Of a stretch of DNA of 64,000 nucleotides, positions 1 through 10,140 are shown one piece after another. Each line of letters begins with the position of its first letter. The first letter of the stretch is position 1. A model generated the notes under the pieces. The model saw nothing but the letters and a program-made list of their open reading frames with translations. It searched no databases and was not told the DNA's origin. Source of the DNA: Imbricaverruca yamaguchii. Its lineage: Eukaryota; Arthropoda; Thecostraca; Neoverrucidae. The translations under genes and the position numbers were made by a program. Location: positions 356,205-420,204 of the forward strand of contig JAOTOL010001234.1 in assembly GCA_034440575.1 (NCBI GenBank), written 5' to 3'.

Positions 1-520
1 CCTGGAGGCAAAATAGTTGCTACTTTGTTCTGCATGGATAATCTTAAGCAAAATTCGTGACCTCTGATAAATGAGTATGGCTTAAACAGACAAGATGACA
101 GGTGGTGACGTTTGTCCTCAGTGCATGCACGTTCCGAAAGCTTCATTCCCTTAGCTTCATTAGGCTGCGCAGGTTGTTGGGGTGCAATTCGCACTGGAAA
201 TGACCCCGTTTATAGCCTAAGGTTGACTTATGACTTTAAGAGGCCAATCGTCGGGTTTTGACGATAGAGTATAGAGAGTATATATGCATTGATCTTGTGT
301 CCATAGGCAGATAAAGAAAAAGGCGACAGGGAGGCGACCATTGTAAATGAATTGCGGGCGCGTGTCCCACGGGGTCACAGTTCATTCTGGGATTAATGCT
401 GATGCTCTGAGGTAATAAAGTATGGCTCCACAGACAAACTTGGAATTGTACCTGAATTCTTCATCATCCTGTCCGAATACAAACATCAGTTTCTAAAAAT
501 TCACCGTGTCATTTTGCACA
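1..520. other. Intergenic, nothing recognised
   Basis: No coding exon, repeat unit or RNA gene was recognised before the transposon that starts at 521. Confidence 0.5.
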
Positions 521-1325
521 TTAACCCTTCCCGTCTCGGGGCGGGAGTCTTCAACCGCCCCCCTCAGGTTTTTTTCGCGGGTGGTGGACGAACGGCGCGC
601 GGTAGCGCGCCCAACTTTGGCATACTTTTTCCCACATCAATTTGGCATGTTTTTTCTCAAACGTTTGAAGTCAGGTCATCTAGGTCAGCGAGTTAGTCAA
701 GGTCAAGTGAGGTCACCTCCAAAAAAGTTAAACCAGTCGTCACTCTTCAACGGATACAGATATTCTAATGAAACTTTCAGCGTTTGCTTATCATTAGGGA
801 TTCAACAAAACGTATGATTGGATTAAAAAGAAATTGCAGATCAAATAGAAGTTTCTGGGTAAAGTAAGCATTTTTTATTAGGGTAAGTTGACTTCCAACA
901 ACGTTTTTTGGCATGCTTTACCCATTGGAAAGGGAAAATTAAAGAAAACATGAAAACTAAAAATTTTGAAATTAAAAAAAAAATTGGGGGGGGGTGGGCG
1001 AAAAATGTATAGTCCGGGTCGATTTCGCTGTCCTTTTCTCATCCCGAAGTAATTTTTTTCCATATCCCAAAAATGAACTCCCCAGAGTAAAAAACACAAT
1101 GTAAGTCGTGAAAAGTCGTGAAAATCTAGCCCCCCTGTTGACGTCACTTTTGGGGGAATGTTTTTTTTTAGGGGTAGACCCGAACCCTACTCGTCGAGCG
1201 CTTTCCGATGACACCTTTTTCGTTTTCGTGCGATGCTTAGTTTGGATTTTATAGGGTGGTCTTCAACCGCCCCCCCCCCCTGAGACGGGGTGTGATAATT
1301 TGACCGGAAAGACGGCGTGGGTTAA
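521..1325 (+). mobile_element. piggyBac-like non-autonomous element (copy 1, complete)
   Basis: The element is bounded by TTAA at 521-524 and 1322-1325, the target duplication typical of piggyBac. The ends read inward as CCCTTCCCGTCT (left) and, on the reverse strand, CCCACGCCGTCT (right), matching at 9 of 12 positions including the terminal CCC. Sub-terminal blocks containing CTTCAACCGCCCCC occur at both ends. There is no transposase, so it must be mobilised in trans. Two further diverged copies lie at 7470-8112 (inverted) and 17400-17930. The reading frames inside are not coding. Confidence 0.75.
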
Positions 1326-1480
1326 TTCATGGACGACATAGCATACAAGGGATTAAGAATGCTTATTCCGCTTTTTTCTTTCCATAGACGAGCTTTCATT
1401 TCATATTTGCGATGGTTGAAATAAATATGACGGGTTAAAGGTATACTGCTATGTCATGCGTCGAAGCAATACGCGCTTAC
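1326..1480. other. Short unique spacer
   Basis: Unique-looking sequence between the piggyBac-like element and the 15-bp minisatellite. Nothing recognised. Confidence 0.4.
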
Positions 1481-2102
1481 GTAATCTTCCATACGTACTT
1501 TAGCACATATGTACAATTGCTTAAGTACGTACAATTGCTTGCGTGCATTTACTTACGTACATATACCATACGTACATTTCTCATTCTGTACATTTGTTCT
1601 ATAATTGCTTTTCCGTTTACGCACAATTGCAATTACATACATTTACGCATACGCATTTTTGCGTATACGTACACTTGTCCATACGTAGATTTGCGCTTAC
1701 GAACATTTGCGCATACGTACATTTGCGCTTACGTACATTTGCGCATACGTACTTTTGCGCATACGAACATTTGTGCTTACGCACATTTCCGCATACGTAC
1801 TTTTGCGCTTACGTACATTTGCACATACGTACTTTTGCGCATACGTACATTTGCGCATACGTACATTTACCATATGTACTTTTGCGCTTACGTACATTTG
1901 CGCATACGCACTTTTGCGCATACGTACATCTGCGCTTACGTACTTTTGCGCATACGTACATTTGCCATACGTACTTTTGCGCTTACGTACATTACCAGTA
2001 CGTACATCTGCGCTTTCGTACAATTGCCATACGTACATCTGCGCTTACGTACATTTGCTTACGTACATTTGCTTACGTACATCTGCCATACGTACATTTG
2101 TC
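1481..2102. repeat. 15-bp minisatellite (TACGTACATTTGCGC)
   Basis: Tandem array of a 15-bp unit, often alternating as two variants (TACGTACATTTGCGC and TACGTACTTTTGCGC) with GCGCATAC or GCGCTTAC. It is more degenerate before about 1640. Because the period is a multiple of three and lacks stops, several frames on both strands stay open, including a 257-codon one. These are artefacts of the repeat, not genes. Confidence 0.9.
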
Positions 2103-2535
2103 CTAGAATTCCGTCAACGGCGTCGGCGATCTGGCAACACTGGTTTCATCCCATTGACGAGGTTCAAACCTGTTCAAACCACCATAAACCAATTAGTAGC
2201 CACCTTGCTGTCAGCAAGAGCTGACGGCAACGCCACACGCGCTCCTTAAACACCCCTTGTAACCGAGACTATCCTAGCGAACGTGAGACATGTGTGACAG
2301 ATGCTGATATTACACGTGTGAGACCAAGAAACCGAGGAGCGTATCTATTTCCCTGCATTTGATTCAGCCAGCCGTACGTATGTAATTTATCTTGTATGTA
2401 ATTGAAGGTATTATTGTGTATGAAGGAAATGGCCGGCATTTGTGTCTGTTGCTGTTTTGGTTTGTTTAATTGTGCTTAGATGAATGGGAACATTGATGCG
2501 TGATGGTGGTTAGCTCATGACCAGCCTGCGAATTC
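2103..2535. other. Unique sequence, nothing recognised
   Basis: No exon-like or repeat-like signal seen between the minisatellite and the retroposed tail at 2553. Confidence 0.4.
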
Positions 2536-2623
2536 TGGATCCATATGTTGTTTGATTGATTATTTGGGCTTAAGGGCGCGCCGACTACAAGGTCATTTAG
2601 CGCCCATGGATCCATATGTTGTT
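2536..2623 (-). mobile_element. Minimal 54-bp retroposed LINE/SINE tail with 17-bp target duplication
   Basis: A 17-bp direct repeat, TGGATCCATATGTTGTT, flanks the insert at 2536-2552 and 2607-2623. The 54-bp insert (2553-2606), read on the minus strand, is the tail shared by other copies in the window: GGGCGC, TAAATGACC, a GTCGGCGCGCCC segment, then AAGCCCAAATAATC. It is a severely 5'-truncated retrotransposition product. Confidence 0.75.
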
Positions 2624-3485
2624 GATACCCAGCATCAAGTAAATGAAAGCAAGATAGGTAGGTAGTTTCTCATGAGCCCCTAACTTTGGAAATGTATGTT
2701 CAAATCTCTGGTTAAAATAGTATCATGTAATGGCAGTTAAAAATAACCATTTTGTATGGAGAATCACAGTTAATGGAAGTTTTAGGTTTTCATCCTGTGT
2801 GATGACCCATCTTTTAATAAACATATTACAAACAGATGGAATCATGTGATGGAACCAAAGTGCATGTTTGTAATGTTTTTACCCTTGTCTTGTTTTTTTC
2901 CCCAGCAAGTATCAATAGTTGCACTCCCAGGTTGATATATAATGAGTTTTGAGACAAATGGTACCACTATGAAACCTAATGGACCTGTAGTGAAGATGTT
3001 CATGCCAGGCTGAAAATTATTTTACAATGAGCTAGATGTGTGTGGCTTCATGAAGCATGCAGCTAACAGTGTATCCTCACAATGCAGATGATTATATAGC
3101 ATGATGAACAAAAGTGCAGCAATCTAGGAATATGCATGAATCCATGATGCATACCTATACCATGCATCTTTAAAAAAACATGAAGCTGTAGCATAACCAG
3201 AAATTTGGCTGAGCCGACACTGAGGGGCTGAATCATGATGTTGGCTAAACCAAAGTAATTGTCAGCTAATGCAGGGGGATTTGAGGCAAGGGTGTGGGGG
3301 CATCATCAGCCTAGATAGCCTGATTTGAACTAAAGTTATTGTTTATTCATGGTCTTCAGAAAAACAGGGAACATTTATTTCAAGAAAAAGTATTGTTTTA
3401 AACCCAAGCTTGCATCCTAAGCCAATACAAATCATGCATTTTCATAACAGATTTATTCAATCTTGCACAACCAAGCCCACTGAAA
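2624..3485. other. AT-rich spacer, nothing recognised
   Basis: AT-rich sequence with many short low-complexity stretches. No exon with recognisable product and no clear repeat. Confidence 0.4.
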
Positions 3486-3489
3486 ACAG

Positions 3490-3660
3490 GCTGGGGGTAT
3501 GAGTGGTCTAGGGGTAAGTTACTTGTCCCACAATCAAAGATTGTGGGTTTGATTGCCACCTGTTGCTACTCTTCACTCACAACCAATCAGGGTGAGAGAT
3601 TGGTGATGCTATATGGCTCAATGGTCAATGTGTTGTAAGGCCAATAACCAACCAACTGAA
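3490..3660 (+). mobile_element. tRNA-derived SINE, family 2
   Basis: A pol III-like head is visible: an A-box-like GAGTGGTCTAGGGGTAAG and a B-box-like GTGGGTTTGATTGCC near 3543-3557. The body contains CAACCAATCAGGGTGAGAGATTG and ends in CCAATAACCAACCAAC. A partial second copy at 31815-31915 shares the body (ACCAATCGGCGTGAGAGATT) and the tail (AAATAACCAACC). The terminal motif resembles the I-like LINE tails elsewhere in the window, suggesting shared mobilisation. Confidence 0.6.
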
Positions 3661-4020
3661 AACTGGTTGGCTGGATCCACCTCTGAGCTGAACCACTTAA
3701 CAGCATTAAATGTCATGACTAGATGGTATCTCAGTACTGAATTCAGGTTTATAACTTGGGTATAATAATCTGCATTAATGAATACAGGAATGTGCAAATC
3801 ATGGAGCACATTACAAGGGCTAAGCTTTGTTTTTAAAAAGTTTTATGTGCATCCTAATTGTAGGCATGCATTCTGAATAAAACAAGTGACAAAATGTTCC
3901 GATATTAATATAAATAAAATTATCTTCTGATGTAAATGGAGAAGTGAAGTTAGAATTGTTTCTATATTTATCTTAATCTTGCATGAATATATTGCACAAA
4001 GTCTGCAAATATTAGGAAAC
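3661..4020. other. AT-rich spacer
   Basis: No feature recognised. Confidence 0.4.
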
Positions 4021-4236
4021 ATTGTTTATCAAGAATATGGGATGAAAAATTTCATCCTCAGGCTAGCACATTCCAGGAGGATGAAAAATGCAAAAAAATA
4101 GGTGAATTTGTGGATGGATACTGGTGTATTGTTTATCAAGAATATTGGATGACAAATTTTCATCCTTAGGCTAGCACATTCCAGGAGGATTAAAAATGCA
4201 AAAAGAAAGGTGAATTTGTGGATGGATACTGGTGAG
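4021..4236. repeat. Tandem duplication of a ~108-bp segment
   Basis: Two adjacent copies both run from TTGTTTATCAAGAATAT through CTAGCACATTCCAGGAGGAT to GGATGGATACTGGTG. They differ by only a few substitutions and single-base indels, so the duplication is fairly recent. Confidence 0.8.
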
Positions 4237-5225
4237 TATGATGGATAAATTGAAGATCAATGAAAATATTTGAATGTCTCATCATTTTTTTACACATTAT
4301 AAAAGGACAATGATGCTATGCTGCATGATGCACTAGGAATTATTCATATGTTCATCTATGAACTTTTTCAGACTGTTTGAAGGATGAATAATCCATGCAA
4401 AAGAAGGGCTTGATATACAGAAGTGCTAGGAATAAATGACACAATTGGGATTTTCCAACTCTGTTAATTTTAGTGTGAAAATTAGCACAAAAATACTTCA
4501 TACCATCTTCCATATGTGCAATATTTGTTTCCAATCCATGAGCTCCTGACATGTGGATGCTTAGAAAGTATGCTGCAAATAGAGACCAATTCCTTTGTGA
4601 TATGGCAAGGGAGTACTATAAGTGCACAATACTATATTTTTATTGGAAAGAAGTTCATTTACTGATTTGAACACACAAAATACTCAACATGTGCACCTTC
4701 AAGTTATTTTTTTCAATTTCTATTTGTCAATGGTTCACTGGCCTTTTTCTTCATCACATGTAGCAACCTGGATGCCATAATTCTCCCTTGCAGTGAAAAA
4801 AATTGTGATCATAGTTCTTTGTCATGGCATCATTCTTTGCTTTGTTCCAAGTTATTTCCAGTATAATATATAAAGGCTCCCTGCCATGCAGGTTATTTTT
4901 CTTAATTGTGAAGTGTGCATTGTGTTCTGCAGTACTATTGTCGTGAAGGTGCAAATCATCTGCACTGAATTTTGTTTACATTCCATTGTTTTCATAGCCT
5001 TGCTTTCAGCCATATATGTGCATACAGTACAGAGGAAATTCTATGTGGACTGCCTTGAGCAGAGTTAGCCTTAAACCACCTGATCCTACATTGCACAAAT
5101 GTGTGGTACAATGTAGATGAGCAATACCTCAATCTACCTTGATGGTATAAGCATATGCTCAAGGTAGGGTGAGTGCATTCTAAGGTTTATCTGCTTTGTT
5201 GGGAGGGGGCAGATTCAGAGCTGAG
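4237..5225. other. AT-rich spacer, nothing recognised
   Basis: Only short uninformative reading frames. No exon match or repeat family recognised. Confidence 0.4.
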
Positions 5226-5229
5226 TGAG

Positions 5230-5345
5230 GCTGAAATACTGGACTAATTAGAATACTGTGTCCAAGGTTGGTCCCCTACTTATGAAACAGATTGCTGGCT
5301 TTTAGAGAGAGTACAAAAGAGGGCTACAAAAATCGTGTTTAAACC
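5230..5345 (+). mobile_element. CR1-like LINE fragment
   Basis: One frame reads LEYCVQGWSPYL, a stop, then WLLERVQKRATKIV. This is the conserved block just downstream of the reverse transcriptase in CR1/L2-type LINEs (LEYxxxxWSPYL...LExVQRRATK). It is a short, stop-bearing remnant. Confidence 0.7.
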
Positions 5346-6074
5346 GTGTCTAAATGCTCCAAAATTGGCGTCAATGATGTTTTTGACATTACTAATGATG
5401 CAATGCAGATGCTAGACATGGCATGGGACCTCAGGTCACATATATAGCAGCACTTTATCAGGTCATTATCTGCTCCAGCTACCGGAACCGGGCCGCCCGC
5501 CTGCCCGCTCGCTCCGTTGGACGGTTCGGCGCAATCGGCTGCGGAATAGAAAGGAATGCAGTACATGAATACAGTATGGAAATGCAAACAGTACACTATG
5601 ACAAACAGTAGTTTTCAGGGTGTGTAGGGAGTAACATGCAAAGTGACATCAATCGCATTGCACTCATTTGCATTTATGACAACATTCCAGTTGACCAGGT
5701 GTGGTTCCATTAAGCTGTCATGAACTTGACCTGACTTGACCTCGGTGGCCTAACATGACTTTGAAACAATATGCCATAACAATATACATAAACAAGTTGC
5801 TAGTGTTGACAAGAACACTTCCCTTTTGCCAATATATGGGAAGCGTATCAGCGCCGATTTTTGTCAGACGCTGATGATTTTTTATAACTTTAATGATCCC
5901 TAACTCGAAAACATTTGCCGATTTGCGTTTTTCTTGCTTTAAACAATGCGCCGGTCATTTCTAAGCAGGTACACAAACAATAGCGTATATCGGCCGGTAA
6001 AATCTGGAGTTATGTACGAAAAACCGGAGTGGTGGGCGGATTTCACCCCCCCCCCCCCACCTCCAGGGCACGTG
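5346..6074. other. Spacer with a GC-rich island and a G/C-run element end
   Basis: It contains an abrupt GC-rich patch (about 5475-5545) inside AT-rich DNA. A stretch of about 5820-6060 ends in CGGATTTCACCCCCCCCCCCCC and looks like a separate inserted repeat next to the CR1-like tail. No gene recognised. Confidence 0.4.
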
Positions 6075-6345
6075 TTAAGACAGTCTTTCTTCACCAACAT
6101 GGTAATAGAACACTGGAACCAGCTGCCAGAAACCATTGTCAATAGCAGCACAATGAACATCTTTGAAAACAGCATGGACAACCATAAGCATAGAGGGCTT
6201 GCTTTACTCCTTTCCAAGGAGGTCTGATCGACGGAGTTTGGTGGGCAACTGGTTGCATGTCCATAGTGCAACCAAGAAGGGCCCTTGTGTCTCATAGTTG
6301 CACTGATGTTTTTATGTCTATGTCTTTATGTGTCTCTTACTAGAC
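6075..6345 (+). mobile_element. CR1-like LINE 3' end
   Basis: It encodes the carboxy-terminal signature FFTNMVIEHWNQLPETIV, then a stop and 3' UTR carrying CCAAGAAGGGCCCTTGTG and repeated TTTATGTCT. The same 3' UTR occurs at 28810-28870, so both are truncated copies of one CR1-like family. Confidence 0.75.
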
Positions 6346-6738
6346 TATGCCTAATTTTTATATCACTATGCTATGTTCTCACCAAGATGAAGTGCAAACA
6401 TGTCTGAACTGAACACAACTGAACATGTCATAAAAATGAAAGAGGCTTATTTTGGTGTTCAGTAGAGATATTCTTATTTTACATGTTCTGGTTTTCAAGA
6501 GGCTATTATCAAGCAATGTTGAGCGCATGTGGCTAAAAATCATTTGTGTGAAGTTTGGTCATGATTTAATGATATCTAATCATGTTGCACCATGCCTGAA
6601 GTTGTTAGAAGTCATGGTTTTAATGAACTTCTGACTTTTTCACCACATTCAAAGCACATAGCATAAGTTTATGCTCAGCTGTAAGCATTACAAATGATCT
6701 GCTGGTGCCATTTTCCTTTGCATACATTACAGATTGGT
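6346..6738. other. AT-rich spacer
   Basis: No feature recognised before the possible exon at 6739. Confidence 0.35.
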
Positions 6739-6822
6739 GGTGCTAGCCTTCGCCAAATCATTGTGCCCATTCCCTCTGCCAGTGGCACCATCTACTGGAC
6801 AGGAATACCAACTTCCTCCTGA
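6733..6822 (+). CDS. Possible terminal exon of an unrecognised gene
   Basis: After a good acceptor context (TTTCCTTTGCATACATTACAG) a frame reads IGGASLRQIIVPIPSASGT, then IYWTGIPTSS and a TGA stop. The composition looks coding, but I do not recognise the protein and found no partner exons upstream. It may be the last exon of a + strand gene whose earlier exons lie outside the window or were missed, or it may be chance. Confidence 0.22.
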   Translation: MGGASLRQIIVPIPSASGTIYWTGIPTSS

Positions 6823-6849
6823 AGCTCATTTTGACGTCCTGTATTTTGT

Positions 6850-7056
6850 ATATTACATATATTGCAATTCATTGATACATTCCTGGTGAACAACATGCAC
6901 TTACATTCTGCAAAATACATTGTTCACATGCGCCCGTTTGCCGCGATGACCTCCGAGATTACTGCAAAGATAAAAGACCTGACTGTTCAGATCACGTGGT
7001 AAATTATTATACACTGCCTGACAGATATCTGATTGTTTTGTTTGCCTCAGGAAGCC
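6850..7056 (+). promoter_or_regulatory. Presumed SerRS 5' flank / 5'UTR splice acceptor
   Basis: The start codon is preceded by TTTGCCTCAG|GAAGCC, which has acceptor form, so the 5' UTR may be split by an intron. A CACGTG E-box lies near 6994. No TATA box or defined transcription start can be assigned. Confidence 0.3.
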
Positions 7057-7192
7057 ATGGTGTTGGATATTGATCTGTTTCGGGTGGAGAAGGGTGGTGA
7101 TCCAGACCTTATCAGGAAGTCACAAAGTAATCGGTTCAAGGATCCGACCCTGGTGGATAAGGTGGTGGACTTTGACAATGCTTGGCGCAAAC
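7057..7192 (+). CDS. SARS1: SerRS exon 1
   Basis: Encodes the first 45 residues, starting [20 protein letters not shown], the hallmark amino end of eukaryotic cytosolic SerRS. It ends in phase 1 at AAAC|GTGAGT. Codon use is AT-leaning compared with the GC-rich exons 3-9. Confidence 0.95.
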
Positions 7193-10094
7193 GTGAGTAT
7201 GGTGCTGAAGGGTGCCATGTTTAAGATTGTGTGTAATGCTGAGTGTGATGCTGAAGGTTCCCCATTGTATTGCTCAAGTGCCTTTCCATGGCATTCATAT
7301 GGTGTGCTAATTATGAACTCCACAATTGTTTATGGTGCGTTCTCCTTACCACCAGAGCTTGACGGCCCAGGGGCCCTTACTTTTGCCTATGCTTTCAACC
7401 TTCATGGTCAAAGATCCTCACATCCTGCCTCAGGGATTGATACAATCACCTTCTAATTACAAACCTAAGCGTCGCATGAAAACGAAGGATGTGTCACCGG
7501 AAAGAGCTCGACGAGTAGGCACAGAAATCACCCAGAGAATGATATCCCCAGAATGTGACGTCACTAGGGGTCTCTGTTTTCGTGACTGACATCATGTTTT
7601 TTTGGCTCTGGGAAGTTTATTTTGGGAGGAGATTTGACAAACAAAAATGATTTAGAATCAGAAAAGGATAGCGAAAATCGACCATGGCCTTTTATTTAAT
7701 TGTTATTTTTATGATGCATAGATCGGACAGCAAAACATTGTTTGAAGTGAGCTTGCTGTCATAAAAATGCTAACTCTAGCCAGAATCCTTTATTTTATTC
7801 TCATGGGCAAGTATGCAAAACAAATGTCACGAAAAACGAAAAAATCCTATGGTGTGTTTTGTTTCATCCTTAAAGATAAGCAAACGCTCAAGTTTCATTC
7901 AAATATCTGCATCCATTAAAATGCGATCACTGGTTGAACTTTTCTTTACTTGACCTTGACTAACTCGTTGACCTTAGATGACCTGACTTCAAAATTTTCA
8001 CATAGCACGCCACATTGGTGTGAGAAAAGGTATGTCAGATTTTGGCGCGCTGCCTGGCGCCGTTCTTTCACTATCGGCGGAAAACCTTGGGGGGGGGGCT
8101 ATCAAGGTTTGGGTGGGCGCGGCTGCCCCATCCTTCAACTGCAACTTAGAGCCTACTGAGAAATTATGACTGTTAGCTGGTGGTATGACTAGGAGGTGAG
8201 TGACAACTGAATGGTTACTGGACTGCTGATGCCTTTCAGATCGTTTTGATGCTGATAACTGGAACAAATTGAAAAATGTCTGTTCCAAGGTGATCGGGGA
8301 GAAAATGAAGGTCAGTTGCTGGACTGTGTGCTCATTGTTTATTACCCTGTTCAGGTTCCCCCGAGTTTCACCAGGGATATCAAATCTAAATATGTCTACC
8401 CCTGTATGCCATATCGGTAGCCGTGCCTTGTCATAATGGTTTGCGGGATAATTGATCAGCACCGCAATTCTAGCAAGACGTACTGCTATTTGATCTTGAC
8501 ATGCTATGATAACATAAAGCCCAAGTAATCATGTTGTAATAAAATGCAAATGTCCTAGTAAGTGTGCTTCAATATAAATGACTTTACAAGCAATCGCTCT
8601 GGTGTTCCGGATAGTAATATGATAGTACCAGATAGCAATATATAGAAATATGATCGGGTAGTAGTAAGTACAAATTCCAGATAGTACTTATGATAATGGA
8701 TATGCACGCCTAATAGCTCACCGATCGCAACTATCAGGTTAGGTGCTAATGCAAGGCCAGAGGCCGATATTAATCTGATAGGGGAATGAGCAGGTTTGGC
8801 TTTATTACTCCGTCAAGCCAAATCTTTTATCTGGATCGTGGCGTCCAAAGTATATTGAAGACGATATTGTCATTGTGATATCCGCTGCATACGATGTCTG
8901 TATGATATCCGCTGTGTAAGGCATCGGCGTGATATGCGCTGTGTATGGTCTCAGTGTGGTATCCGCTGTGTACGGTGTCGGTACAGTATCTGCTGTGTAT
9001 TGTGTCAGTGTGGTAGTCCTTGTGTCCGGTGTCAGCATGGTGTCAGTGTGGTATCCGCTGCGTGTGTTGTCGGTGTGGCATCCGCTGTGTCCGTTGTCGG
9101 CTTGGTATCTGTTTGTGAGGTGTAGTGGTTCCAGTGTGGTATCGCTGTGTAGGTGTCAGTGTGGTGTGTATGGCTCTTTGTGCATGGTGTCGGTGTAGTA
9201 TCCGCTGTGTACGGTGTCGGTGTGGTAATCGCCCTGCACGGTGTCGGTGTGGTATCCGCTGTGTATGGTGTCAGTGTGGTGTCGGTATGGTATCCGCTGC
9301 GTATGGTGTCAGTGTGGTAGTCGCTGTGCACGGTGTCCGTGTGGTATCCGTTGTGTATGGTGTCAGTGTGGTATCCGCTGTGTACGGTGTCAGTGTGGTG
9401 TCGGTATGGTATCCGCTGTGTACGGTGTCAGTGTGGTGTCGGTATGGCATCCGCTGTGTTGTGTCAGTGTGGTATCCGCTGTGTACGGTGTCAGTGTGGT
9501 ATCCGCTGTGTACGGTGTCAGTGTGGTAGTCGCTGTGCGCGGTGTCCGTGTGGTATCCGTTGTGTATGGTGTCAGTGTGGTATCCGCTGTGTACGGTGTC
9601 AGTGTGGTGTCGGTATGGTATCCGCTGTGTGGTGTCGGTATGGTATCCGCTGTGTACGCTGTCAGTGTGGTGTCGGTATGGCATCCGCTGTGTTGTGGTA
9701 CCCGCTGTGTACGGTGTCAGTGTAGTAGTCGCTGTGCACGGTGTCCGTGCTGAGAGGCTGCACATGGCCGCAGCTTCTGTCAGCTCACCGGTCGGCTGTC
9801 GACAGCAGGCCAAGTCGGCGGCCGGCAGACAGCCAGACCCCGGGCAGCAGGTAGGCACCGGTCCGCCAGACAACGGCCGACCCCACCCGGCTTCGTGGCT
9901 GGTCACGGCTCAGACGCCGAGGTCAGAACAGAAGACGTCCCTGCAGCGGAGGCCCTTTGAGCAGGGTGCTGCACCAGCTAATCGGATATTTAATCATCTC
10001 GGTCTATGTTAGTCGGCTCGGAGATGTCATCGCCTCTCTCTCTTTCACACGCACACACGAACACGAACACGAACACGCACACGCACACGCACAC

Positions 10095-10140
<46 letters not shown>

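Noticed and set aside
6934..7008. Small upstream frame MRPFAAMTSEITAKIKDLTV...
   Set aside because: Only 24 codons, no homology recognised; may simply be SerRS 5' flank.
9271..9906. Long minus-strand frame with HSGYHTDT repeats
   Set aside because: Produced by the 27-bp repeat (multiple of three) and open on the other strand too. No start context or conserved domain.
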